Source: Pseudomonadota bacterium
GTDB lineage: Bacteria; Pseudomonadota; Gammaproteobacteria; Acidiferrobacterales; UBA6901
DNA length: 64,000 bases
Assembly (NCBI GenBank): GCA_021790335.1
Contig: JAJYEE010000003.1
Span: 62,001-126,000 of the forward strand
Reading direction: 5' to 3'
Shown in pieces: positions 9,480-17,488 of the stretch; within the stretch, counting starts at the first letter, position 1, and every line of letters starts with the position of its first letter. Both the position numbers and the translations under genes were made by a program. The notes beneath the pieces were generated by a model. That model worked only from the letters and a program-made list of their open reading frames with translations. It ran no database searches and was not told the DNA's origin.

Positions 9480-9531
9480 TACATCTGCTGGCAGTCTATA
9501 CGAACCAGCTCCGGCCAGCGAGGTTGGCGTC

Positions 9532-11247
9532 ATGTCCGCAGTCACGGTCAAGCCCAAAAAGATCCGCATCGGGGATTTGCTGATCGAGCACAAGATCATT
9601 TCGCAGGAGCAGCTCAATGCTGCCCTCGCGGAACAGAAGAAGAGCGGCCGCAAGCTGGGGCGTGTGCTGATCGAAAACGGTTACCTGACTGAAGACCAGC
9701 TGCTGGATTTCCTGGCGCGCCAGCTGAACATTCCGTGCATCGACCTCAAGCGTTATCACCTCAAACCCGAGGTCGTGCACCTCATTCCCGAGACGCATGC
9801 ACGCCGCTTCCGGGTGCTCGCGCTGGAGGGGGGCCACGACAGCCTGCTCATCGGCATGGCCGATCCGACCGACATCTTTGCCTATGACGAACTGGCGCGC
9901 GTGTTGCGCCGGCCGTTGCGCCTGGCGGTAGTGCGCGAGACCGACCTGCTGAAAGCCATTGATCTGATGTACCGGCGCACCGACGAGATCAGCGGACTCG
10001 CCCAGGAGCTCGACCAGGAGATGTCCGCCTATGACGTGGACCTAAACCAGCTGGGTGGGGTCGACGGCCTGACCGATGCGCCCGTGGTCAAATTGCTGCA
10101 GACCATGTTCGAGGATGCGGTTCAGGTCAACGCCTCTGACATCCATATTGAACCCGACGAAAGGGAGCTGCGCATCCGATTTCGCCTGGACGGCGTGCTG
10201 CGAGTGCAGACGACCGCCGAGCGGCGCATCGCCAGTGCGCTGCTGTCGCGTCTGAAACTTATGGCAGGGCTGGATATATCAGAGAAGCGGCTGCCCCAGG
10301 ACGGGCGCTTCAATGTACGGGTGCGCGACAAGAGCGTGGATGTGCGCCTGTCGACACTACCCGTGCAATATGGCGAGTCGGCGGTCATGCGGCTGCTGAA
10401 CCAGACTACTGGTGTGCTTGATCTCGCCCAGCTCGGCATGCCCGAGGTGTTGCTCGCCCGGTTTCGCAGGATGATCCACAGCCCGCACGGCATGGTGCTC
10501 GTCACCGGACCGACAGGAAGCGGCAAGACTACGACCCTGTACGGGGCATTGCGTGAACTCAACAAGCCGACTTCCAAGGTCATCACCGTGGAGGATCCGA
10601 TCGAGTACCGCCTGCCGGGCATCAACCAGGTGCAGGTAAACAGCAAGATCAACCTGACCTTCGGGCGCGTGCTGCGTTCGGTGCTGCGTCAGGATCCGGA
10701 TATCGTGCTGGTCGGCGAGATGCGTGATCAGGAGACTGCGGAGATCGGGCTGCGCGCCGCCATGACCGGGCACCTGGTGCTGTCGACGCTGCATACGAAC
10801 GATGCCTTGTCGACGCCCTCGCGCCTGCTCGACATGGGGGCGGCGCCGTTTCTGATCGCTGCCAGTCTGCGCGGCATCTTGGCGCAGCGCCTGGTGCGGC
10901 GCATCTGCGAGAGCTGTTCCGAGCCGCTCGCCCTGGAGCCCGGCATGCGTGTGGTGGCAGAGCAGGAACTCGGGAGGCCGGCAGACGGCCTGGATTTTCG
11001 CCGCGGACGTGGGTGCACCTATTGCAACCACACCGGCTACCACGGACGCATCGGCATCTACGAACTGCTGGAGATGGACGACAGCCTGGTCCAGGCGCTG
11101 CACCGCGGTGACCCGCTGGCTTTCGCGCATGCCGCCAAAATGCAGCCGGGCTTTCTGAGCCTGAAGCGCAGCGCCGTGGAGCTTGCCGCGCGCGGCCTGA
11201 CCACCATGGAACAGGTGATGCGCGCCACCTTCGGCCTGGAGGATTGA
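9532..11247 (+). CDS. mshE: MSHA pilus extension ATPase MshE (GspE/PilB family, c-di-GMP-binding)
   Basis: Cytoplasmic hexameric ATPase that powers extension of the MSHA-type pilus, 571 aa. The N-terminus has two tandem 24-residue MshEN motifs, R12-Q35 and K41-Q64, separated by five residues. This is the arrangement shown to bind c-di-GMP in Vibrio cholerae MshE. The C-terminal ATPase has Walker A GPTGSGKT near 326, Walker B DIVLVGEMRD near 393, and a tetracysteine zinc site (CESC near 459, CTYC near 495). It is the first gene behind the sigma-54 promoter, 16 bp before mshG. The first motif starts RIG and the second KLG rather than RLG, both conservative. Confidence 0.96.
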   Translation: MSAVTVKPKKIRIGDLLIEHKIISQEQLNAALAEQKKSGRKLGRVLIENGYLTEDQLLDFLARQLNIPCIDLKRYHLKPEVVHLIPETHARRFRVLALEGGHDSLLIGMADPTDIFAYDELARVLRRPLRLAVVRETDLLKAIDLMYRRTDEISGLAQELDQEMSAYDVDLNQLGGVDGLTDAPVVKLLQTMFEDAVQVNASDIHIEPDERELRIRFRLDGVLRVQTTAERRIASALLSRLKLMAGLDISEKRLPQDGRFNVRVRDKSVDVRLSTLPVQYGESAVMRLLNQTTGVLDLAQLGMPEVLLARFRRMIHSPHGMVLVTGPTGSGKTTTLYGALRELNKPTSKVITVEDPIEYRLPGINQVQVNSKINLTFGRVLRSVLRQDPDIVLVGEMRDQETAEIGLRAAMTGHLVLSTLHTNDALSTPSRLLDMGAAPFLIAASLRGILAQRLVRRICESCSEPLALEPGMRVVAEQELGRPADGLDFRRGRGCTYCNHTGYHGRIGIYELLEMDDSLVQALHRGDPLAFAHAAKMQPGFLSLKRSAVELAARGLTTMEQVMRATFGLED

Positions 11248-11263
11248 AGGCGGCGCCCCGAAC

Positions 11264-12499
11264 ATGCCCAACTTCCACTACCACGGACGCAACCGCCGCG
11301 GCGAGGCCGTGACCGGCCGCATTGAGGCTGTCACCGCCGAGAGCGTAGCCAACCAGCTGTTCAACAACGGCATCACGCCGATCGACATCCGGCCGGCCGC
11401 TGCCGTGCGCGACGTATTCGGTGATCTGAAAAGCCTGATCGGGCGTCTGAACGAGGGCCGGGTCGGACTCACCGATCTGATCTTTTTCTGCCGGCAGATG
11501 TATACCCTGCTCAAGGCTGGCGTCCCGATCATGCAGAGCCTGCGCGGACTGCGCGACTCGACCCAGAATCCGGCACTGGCTGACGTGATCGGCAGCATCG
11601 CCGAGGGGTTGGACTCGGGCATGGATCTGACCAGCGCCGTCAGGCGGCATCCGCAGGTGTTTTCCAATCTTTTCGCGAGTCTGGTGCAAGTGGGCGAGAC
11701 CACCGGGAATCTGGCCGAGGCCTTCCTGCAGCTGGCGGCCTATCTCGAACGCGAGAAGGACACACGCGAACGTATCAAGCAGGCGCTGCGCTACCCTTCG
11801 ATCGTGGTGTTCGCCATCACCGTCGCCCTGTTCATCATCAATATTTTCGTCATTCCGGCGTTCGCCAAGGTGTACGCCGGGTTTCATGCGAAGCTGCCAT
11901 GGCCGACGCGCCTGCTCATCGCCACTTCGCACTTCATGGTGCACTACTGGGGGGTGATCCTGGTGATCGTGGTTGCCGCCGCCCTGGCTGTGAGGAGCTG
12001 GCTGCGCACGGCCGACGGCCGATACCGCTGGCACAGGGTCAAGCTGAAGCTTCCGGTCGTTGGGCGCATTGTGTATTCCGCCACGCTCGGGCGCTTTGCG
12101 CGTTCTCTGGCGGTCACGCTCAAGGCCGGCGTACCCCTGGTCCAGGGCATGTCGGTCGTCGCGCGCGCGGTGGATAATGATTTTGTCGGCGACCGCATTG
12201 CCCAGATGCGCGATGGGGTAGAGCGCGGTGAGAGCATCACCCGCTGCGCCACCGCGACCGGTCTGTTTCCGCCGCTGGTGCTCCAGATGATCTCGGTCGG
12301 CGAAGACTCCGGCGCGCTCGATCAGCTGCTCGTCGAGGTGGCGGACTATTATGAGCGCGAAGTCGACTACGATCTGCGCAATCTGAATACCGCGATCGAG
12401 CCGATCCTCATTTCGATCATCGGTGTGATCGTGCTCATCCTCGCCCTCGGTGTGTTCCTGCCCATGTGGGATCTGGCGCGTGCCGCACAGGCACACTGA
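11264..12499 (+). CDS. mshG: MSHA inner-membrane platform protein MshG (GspF/PilC family)
   Basis: Polytopic inner-membrane platform that couples the ATPase to pilin assembly, 411 aa. Two T2SSF domains can be seen (about residues 65-190 and 270-395), each with a cytoplasmic helical bundle and nearby transmembrane segments (FAITVALFIINIFVIPAF near 188, ISIIGVIVLILALGVFLPMW near the C-terminus). The N-terminal segment MPNFHYHGRNRRGEAVTG is typical of the family. It directly follows mshE and precedes the pilin genes. Confidence 0.95.
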   Translation: MPNFHYHGRNRRGEAVTGRIEAVTAESVANQLFNNGITPIDIRPAAAVRDVFGDLKSLIGRLNEGRVGLTDLIFFCRQMYTLLKAGVPIMQSLRGLRDSTQNPALADVIGSIAEGLDSGMDLTSAVRRHPQVFSNLFASLVQVGETTGNLAEAFLQLAAYLEREKDTRERIKQALRYPSIVVFAITVALFIINIFVIPAFAKVYAGFHAKLPWPTRLLIATSHFMVHYWGVILVIVVAAALAVRSWLRTADGRYRWHRVKLKLPVVGRIVYSATLGRFARSLAVTLKAGVPLVQGMSVVARAVDNDFVGDRIAQMRDGVERGESITRCATATGLFPPLVLQMISVGEDSGALDQLLVEVADYYEREVDYDLRNLNTAIEPILISIIGVIVLILALGVFLPMWDLARAAQAH

Positions 12500-12503
12500 C
12501 GCC

Positions 12504-13190
12504 ATGCGTCACATCCGTTGTCAGAAACTGGACAAACTCCCTACCGTATCCTACGGTCTGATAAAAGAATTCGAGACTCGGCACCCGCGCTTTACAGGGG
12601 GCACAAGTCCGTCAGAGGGGCCTCTCGCACGATCGTGGCGGGAGCGGGGATTTACGCTGCTGGAGCTGGTGGTCGTCATCGCCGTCATCGCACTGCTGCT
12701 GACGGTCGCGATCGGTCATTTGTGGGTCCTGCAGAAGGAGGCGGAGGCGACCGCGATGGAGCAGGTGCTCGGTACGCTGCGCAGCGCACTTGGCATGAAT
12801 GTTGCAAGTGATCTGGTGAACGATGATATCGCTGATCTGCGCCGCCTGGCGGGCAGTAACCCGATGCGGGAACTGGCGCAGACGCCGAAGAATTACCTGG
12901 GCACGTTCGATGGTGTGAACCCGGCCAGTATTCCGGGGGGCCACTGGTACTTCGACCGGCGCAGCCGGATGCTGATCTACCGGGTGCGCAACCGGGATTA
13001 TTTCAGCGGCGGGCTGGGCATGCCGCCCCGGGCCGGCTTCACGATCCGGATTGCGCAGGCGCGACACACGCGTGGCAAAGCGGTCGGCGCAGTGCTGGTT
13101 GCGGTGGCGCCCTACCGCTGGGGACCGCGGCGCGCAGCAGAACGAAGGCAAGGCGTCGCATGGAGTATCGGCAGGATTTTCGGTTTCTGA
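12504..13190 (+). CDS. Prepilin-like protein in the MshF position
   Basis: A pilin-like protein of 228 aa with a type IV cleavage signal RG|FTLLELVVVIAVIALLL (cleavage near residue 49) and a long positively charged leader. The globular part has no recognised domain; motifs such as GGHWYFDRRSRMLIYRVRN are seen. It lies between mshG and two major-type pilins, where mshF stands in Vibrio, but similarity to MshF cannot be judged by eye. The leader is unusually long, and a later non-ATG start is possible. Probably a minor pilin or initiation factor. Confidence 0.8.
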   Translation: MRHIRCQKLDKLPTVSYGLIKEFETRHPRFTGGTSPSEGPLARSWRERGFTLLELVVVIAVIALLLTVAIGHLWVLQKEAEATAMEQVLGTLRSALGMNVASDLVNDDIADLRRLAGSNPMRELAQTPKNYLGTFDGVNPASIPGGHWYFDRRSRMLIYRVRNRDYFSGGLGMPPRAGFTIRIAQARHTRGKAVGAVLVAVAPYRWGPRRAAERRQGVAWSIGRIFGF

Positions 13191-13204
13191 ACGAGGAGGC
13201 AGTA

Positions 13205-13666
13205 ATGAAATCACAGCAGGCGGGCTTTACCCTGATCGAGCTCGTGATCGTGATCATCATTCTCGGCGTGCTGGCGGCAATCGCCCTGCCGCGTTATGTC
13301 AATCTGGGCCAGTCGGCGCGCGTTGCGAGCGTCAATGGTGTGGCCGGCGGGCTGCGTGCGGCGGTCGCCGTGGTCCAGTCGCGCTATATTGCGACCGGCC
13401 AGACTACTTCCCCCGTGACCATGCTCGATGGCACCACGGTGGCCGTGGCGACCGGCGCCAATGACGGCGGCATTCCCCTGGCCACGGCGCTCGGCATCGG
13501 CAATGCCATCCAGGCAGCGAGCAATACTGCGCCCATTGCCAACTATAACACCCACTACGCAGGCAGCATTGCGACCTTCACGCTGCGCACCAACTGCGAT
13601 GCTACCTACACAGAGAACGGGACCACCCTCATCGGCGTGGTGGCCGTCACGATCACCGGCTGCTAG
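13205..13666 (+). CDS. mshB: MSHA-type pilin, first copy (MshA/MshB-like)
   Basis: Type IVb prepilin of 153 aa with a seven-residue leader, MKSQQAG|FTLIELVIVI, glutamate at +5 and a hydrophobic first helix of about 22 residues. The body is small and rich in Ala, Thr and Gly, with cysteines in NCDAT near 129 and at the very C-terminus, suited to the D-region disulfide. Its paralogue follows 65 bp later. By order this is the MshB position, but it could equally be a second major pilin. Start supported by GAGG upstream. Confidence 0.85.
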   Translation: MKSQQAGFTLIELVIVIIILGVLAAIALPRYVNLGQSARVASVNGVAGGLRAAVAVVQSRYIATGQTTSPVTMLDGTTVAVATGANDGGIPLATALGIGNAIQAASNTAPIANYNTHYAGSIATFTLRTNCDATYTENGTTLIGVVAVTITGC

Positions 13667-13731
13667 CCGGTCCGACGGAACGTGTTCATTTTGACTATGG
13701 TAAACCCTTATTTCGAAACAGGAGTCCTGAT

Positions 13732-14178
13732 ATGAAGAAGCAGACCGGTTTTACCCTGATTGAATTGGTGATGGTGATCGTGATCCTTGGGATCCTGGCC
13801 GCCGTCGCGCTGCCGAAGTTCGTCAATCTCGGGGGCGATGCGCGCACTTCGGTGATTCAGGGCGTGGAAGGCAGCATGCGCGGTGCGAACGCCGAGATCT
13901 ACGCCATGGCGGCACAAGCGAGCGGTGGGCTGGGTGCCACGTCGACAGTGACCATCAACGGTGCGACCGTCAATACGGCCTACGGATACGCCGCCACGGT
14001 CGCCGACCTGGAAAAGGTGATGGACCTTTCTCCTGCGGGCGACTTCACGACCGTCGTCGGCCCGCCCGGCGAGATCGAAATGACCAACGCGACGACTCCG
14101 TCCAGCTGCAAGACGACCTACACGGCCGCCACTGCCACGTCTACCCCGAATTATGTCACTGCCACCGGGGGCTGTTGA
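13732..14178 (+). CDS. mshA: MSHA major pilin candidate
   Basis: Type IVb prepilin of 148 aa with a six-residue leader, MKKQTG|FTLIELVMVI, glutamate at +5 and a typical hydrophobic helix. Two cysteines (SCKTT near 124 and the terminal residue) would close the D-loop. A strong AGGAG lies before the start, and a rho-independent terminator follows 58 bp after the stop, as expected for an abundant pilin. The pilin is secreted to the inner membrane, cut by a PilD-type peptidase (not in this window) and polymerised by MshE/MshG. Confidence 0.88.
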   Translation: MKKQTGFTLIELVMVIVILGILAAVALPKFVNLGGDARTSVIQGVEGSMRGANAEIYAMAAQASGGLGATSTVTINGATVNTAYGYAATVADLEKVMDLSPAGDFTTVVGPPGEIEMTNATTPSSCKTTYTAATATSTPNYVTATGGC

Positions 14179-14235
14179 TCGGCCACTGTCGAAGCCGGTA
14201 CGTCCGGCAGCGATCCAGATGCGGAGGTAATAAGA

Positions 14236-14270
14236 ACGGGGTGTTGGCATACAGCACCCCGTCTTTTTTT
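14236..14270 (+). terminator. Rho-independent terminator after mshA
   Basis: Stem ACGGGGTG (14236-14243) pairs with CACCCCGT (14255-14262) across an 11-base loop, followed by C and seven T's. It would set high pilin mRNA levels against lower read-through into the minor-pilin genes. Confidence 0.8.
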
Positions 14271-14311
14271 GGCGCCCGCCGGAGCACAATGCCATACGCA
14301 GAGGGAATGCC

Positions 14312-14833
14312 ATGAACAAGCACGCTCGAAATGCGAAGGCCCGCCCGGCGTGCGAGCGCGGCTTTACCTTCGTCGAACTCGTGGTTGTCCTGGTGATTGC
14401 AGGCGTGCTCGCCGCGGTAGCCGCCAGCCGCTGGAACGCGACCGGTGCGACCGCGCCCTATCAGGGAGAGCTCCTTGCACGCAGCATCCGCCACACGCAG
14501 ATGCTTGCCATGGCCTGGGGCAGCACTTTACTGCTCACGCCAGCAGGCGGTGGCTACGGTGTTTCCTGTGCCAGCGCCGGTACCCCCGCGTGCGCCAGTG
14601 GTCCAGGCACACCGGTCACGGACCCGGCGAGCGGCGCGCCCTTCAATGTCGCGCTGAGCTATGGCGTCACGCTCACCGGCCCGGCTCTGTATCTCGACAG
14701 CCTTGGCCGGCCGGTGTCATCGGCCGGAACCGTCCTCAGTTCAGCGACGGTCTACACCCTGAGTGCCGGCACCCAGACCTGGTCGGTGCGCGTGGCGCCC
14801 ATAACCGGCTTCGTGACGGTGTCCACGCCATGA
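14312..14833 (+). CDS. mshC: MSHA minor pilin MshC-like (GspH-type)
   Basis: Prepilin-like protein of 173 aa with a 17-residue leader ending ERG|FTFVELVVVLVIAGVLAAVAASRW. The body contains IRHTQMLAMAWG and a C-terminal strand region VRVAPITGFVTV, as seen in MshC/FimT-type minor pilins. It overlaps mshD by 4 nt (ATGA), so the two are coupled. It lies after the major-pilin terminator and would be expressed at lower level. Likely primes pilus assembly with MshD, MshO and MshP. Confidence 0.85.
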   Translation: MNKHARNAKARPACERGFTFVELVVVLVIAGVLAAVAASRWNATGATAPYQGELLARSIRHTQMLAMAWGSTLLLTPAGGGYGVSCASAGTPACASGPGTPVTDPASGAPFNVALSYGVTLTGPALYLDSLGRPVSSAGTVLSSATVYTLSAGTQTWSVRVAPITGFVTVSTP

Positions 14834-15234
14834 GCAGGTGCAGCGCACGCGGCTTCACGCTGGTCGAGCTGATCATGGTGATCGTGCTGCTCGGGATCGC
14901 TGCGGTCGCGATCATTTCCGGCTACGGCCAGGTAGCGCGCTCGCTTAGCGCCAACGCCGAGCTGCAGGCAGGCATGCAGCTCGCACGCGAATGCGGTGAG
15001 TACCTGATTGCGCAGCGACGCGACAACCCGCTCGTGGGCTACAGCGGCGTGAGCGGAGCCAATATCTGCAGCACGCTGCCGGACCCGCAGGGCCTCACCG
15101 TGGCGGTCACGTTCACTGATCCCTATGGCGGCGCGGCCTGTGGGGGCATCTCCTCCTGCAAGCTGGCGGACATCACGGTGACTCAGGGAACGCAGACCCT
15201 GGATACCGCCAGCCTCATGCTGGCGAGCTACTAA
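14830..15234 (+). CDS. mshD: MSHA minor pilin MshD-like
   Basis: Prepilin-like protein of 134 aa, leader MSRCSARG|FTLVELIMVIVLLGIAAVAII. ATG 14830 overlaps the mshC stop, which fixes the start; longer frames upstream are in mshC. The short body has cysteines at NICST, GAACGGISSCK and a motif LADITVTQGTQTL. Assignment as MshD rests on order (C-D-O-P) and leader; family detail is not distinctive. Its stop overlaps mshO by one base. Confidence 0.82.
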   Translation: MSRCSARGFTLVELIMVIVLLGIAAVAIISGYGQVARSLSANAELQAGMQLARECGEYLIAQRRDNPLVGYSGVSGANICSTLPDPQGLTVAVTFTDPYGGAACGGISSCKLADITVTQGTQTLDTASLMLASY

Positions 15235-15788
15235 TGCGGCGGGCAATGCCAGGCACCGTCGGCGCCCTTGCAGCGCATCGCGCTCAGGACGGCTTCACGC
15301 TCATCGAACTGGTCATGGTGATCGTGCTCATCGGCATAATCGCCGTTGCCGCTACGCCCGTGCTGCTGAGTGGCGTCAAGACGTTCCATACGACGTCGGC
15401 AAGCCTCGACGCCCTGAGCAAGCTGCGCTATGCCACCGCGCGCATGGCGCGCGAGCTCCGCGAGATCCGGCGCAATCCAGCCAATACCGCCGATTACGAC
15501 ATTGCCACCATGACCGCGACGACGCTTTCCTTCACCAAGACCGACGGCACCACGGTGACGATCAGCGAAAGTCTTCCGGATGTGATGCTTTCCTACTCGA
15601 CGCCGCCGGCCTCGGCGGTGCTTACCGACGAGGTCAGCAGCCTTGCGTTCAGCTACCTCAAGATCGATGGCGTGACGCCGGCTACCGGCGCTGCAGACGT
15701 GGCATTCGTCCGCATCGATCTCACACTGACCCAGAACGGGGAACCCTATAGCCAGACGACCTGGGTGACGCTGAGGAACCAGTCATGA
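15234..15788 (+). CDS. mshO: MSHA minor pilin MshO-like (PilW/GspJ-type)
   Basis: Prepilin-like protein of 184 aa with leader ending AQDG|FTLIELVMVIVLIGIIAVAATPVLL. The body has the PilW/GspJ-like segment LRYATARMARELREIRRNP (about 62-80) and a C-terminal FVRIDLTLTQNGEPYSQTTWVTLRNQ strand. Overlaps with mshD (1 nt) and mshP (4 nt) show a tight operon. Probably part of the pilus-tip minor-pilin complex. Confidence 0.87.
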   Translation: MRRAMPGTVGALAAHRAQDGFTLIELVMVIVLIGIIAVAATPVLLSGVKTFHTTSASLDALSKLRYATARMARELREIRRNPANTADYDIATMTATTLSFTKTDGTTVTISESLPDVMLSYSTPPASAVLTDEVSSLAFSYLKIDGVTPATGAADVAFVRIDLTLTQNGEPYSQTTWVTLRNQS

Positions 15789-17191
15789 AGGAGTCATTCG
15801 AGACAGGTTTCCGTGGGCACGCGCGCGAACAGGGCGCAGCCACCCTGATGGCGGTGCTGTTTCTGCTCATCGTGATCGCGTTCGCGGTGCTGGTGGCGAC
15901 AAGCATGTCCGGTTCCGACATCACCGACACCAGTCTCGGGCAAAGCGGCGTGAGCGCGCTGCTGCTGGCGGAAAGCGGCATAGAGCGTGCCGCCGCCCGC
16001 TATGTCGCGGGCAATTCCTGCGCCACTCTTGCGGTTGACGGTCCTTATGCCCTGGGTCAGGGGTCGTTCACGATCAATGCTTCCTACACCACCGATTTCA
16101 GCGGGACGAACCTGCCCGCTGGCGAATGCCGTGTGCAGAGCGTAGGAACCGTCGGGCTGGTTCAGCGCACGGTGCAGGCGATCCTGCAGCTCCCGGCATC
16201 GGATGGCATGGTCGTCGGCAACGGCGGGACCGCACTGCGCTGTGGCGGCAGCACCTGCACCAGCACCAAGGGGATACCGGGTAGGGATAACCTGGTCGGC
16301 GTCTCCTGTCCGACATCCACGGACTGCATCGCGGTGGCTGGCAATAAAGGGGATGCCTTCGGATGGAACGGATCGAAGTGGACCCGGCTGCGTGTTCCAC
16401 CCATCCGGCACTGGCAGTCGTTTGCTTCGGTCGCCTGCGAGCCGGGCAACGGAGCCGACTGCTTTGCTGTCGGGACGGCGGGGAAAGCGGGTGACCAGTA
16501 CGTGCTGCAATGGACGGGCACCCGCTGGAGACGGGTCGGTGCGTATCCGGGCGGGTACGACGTTTATTTCGGGCAGCTAAACGCCATCTCCTGTGCCGGC
16601 AGCGGAGCCACGACCACCTGTTATGCGACGACGAACGGCGGTTGGTTCGGCAGCATTTTCTGGGTTGGCGCGAGCGGGGGTGGCAACTGGTTCTACGCGA
16701 ATTCTTCCAATCCACTGAGCGCGGTTTCCTGCGCAAGGGCCACAGACTGCTGGGCGACGGAGGGCGCATCATCGTATTTCGATGCGCTTACCCCCGCCGG
16801 CGGGGGCCAATCCAGTTATAGTGTCAGCGGCAACGCCCCCAACCTCGATGCGATCTCCTGTGACGCGACGAATGACTGCTGGGCGGCCGGGCAAACGGTC
16901 GGCAGGAGGGGCGGCCGATCGGTGTTCGTCTACTGGAACGGCAGCGCCGGGGCCGTACAGACCCTGAGAACCAAGCGAAATCTGGATGGGGTCGATTGCC
17001 TGTCCTCCAGCGAATGTTGGGCAGTAGGCACTAAAGGCACGGTTTTGCATGGCAGCGGTACCGCCGCCGCCCGCACCTGGTCTGCCGTGAGATCGGGGAC
17101 CGGGCAGCAGCTCAATGCGGTGTCGTTTCCAGCAGGTTCAAGCGGCAGCAGTTCGGCGGTGGTGATTCAGTGGCACGAGATCGAATCCTGA
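15785..17191 (+). CDS. MshP-like minor pilin fused to a seven-repeat, disulfide-rich propeller-like domain
   Basis: 468 aa; ordinary MshP proteins are much shorter. Residues 1-140 look like MshP/PilX: a charged leader, a long hydrophobic helix (ATLMAVLFLLIVIAFAVLVATSM, about 19-41), then LLLAESGIERAAARYV. From about 165 to the end there are seven repeats starting at 170, 213, 265, 311, 354, 400 and 443 (43-52 residues apart). Each begins L(N/D/S)A(V/I)SC-like; six have a second cysteine 6-9 residues later in (D/E)C(W/F/I)A(V/A)G, followed by a strand ending in W-x-G. The last repeat has Phe for Cys. This is best explained as a seven-bladed beta-propeller with one disulfide per blade, displayed at the pilus tip. 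It ends the mshC-D-O-P operon; no separate MshQ follows. Fold is inferred. Confidence 0.85.
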   Translation: MKESFETGFRGHAREQGAATLMAVLFLLIVIAFAVLVATSMSGSDITDTSLGQSGVSALLLAESGIERAAARYVAGNSCATLAVDGPYALGQGSFTINASYTTDFSGTNLPAGECRVQSVGTVGLVQRTVQAILQLPASDGMVVGNGGTALRCGGSTCTSTKGIPGRDNLVGVSCPTSTDCIAVAGNKGDAFGWNGSKWTRLRVPPIRHWQSFASVACEPGNGADCFAVGTAGKAGDQYVLQWTGTRWRRVGAYPGGYDVYFGQLNAISCAGSGATTTCYATTNGGWFGSIFWVGASGGGNWFYANSSNPLSAVSCARATDCWATEGASSYFDALTPAGGGQSSYSVSGNAPNLDAISCDATNDCWAAGQTVGRRGGRSVFVYWNGSAGAVQTLRTKRNLDGVDCLSSSECWAVGTKGTVLHGSGTAAARTWSAVRSGTGQQLNAVSFPAGSSGSSSAVVIQWHEIES

Positions 17192-17356
17192 CCTGATCTG
17201 GACCAAGGCGGCTGGAGGTCCGTATCGCAACGCCGGGGCGAAATTTCACAGATGGTTATAAGTACTTTATTAAAAAAGGATTTCTGGCATCTGCTGCACG
17301 ATTTCATCGCTACGACCAGGGATATCCGCTGGTTTTCGTGCAGGCCGGAAATTCCA

Positions 17357-17384
17357 TTGACAACATAGAGTTACTATGTAAATT
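17357..17384 (+). promoter_or_regulatory. Candidate sigma-70 promoter for mshI-N
   Basis: TTGACA (17357-17362), 16 bases, TAAATT (17379-17384) in an AT-rich part of the 297-bp interval after the mshP-like gene. The rest of this interval (17192-17488) holds no gene. A separate promoter fits the split of the locus into two blocks. Confidence 0.4.
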
Positions 17385-17488
17385 TTCTGCTATGGTTCAA
17401 CTATGAACAATAACTGCATGGGATGGATCATGTCTGCTGCCGGATGGTTCATTAACCACTTGCCGGAATTCCGCCGTTGTTCGCACTA

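Noticed and set aside
10649-12505. Long open frame of more than 600 codons on the minus strand opposite mshE/mshG
   Set aside because: It is antisense to two clear genes, rich in His/Arg/Gln as GC-rich shadow frames are, and matches no family I know.
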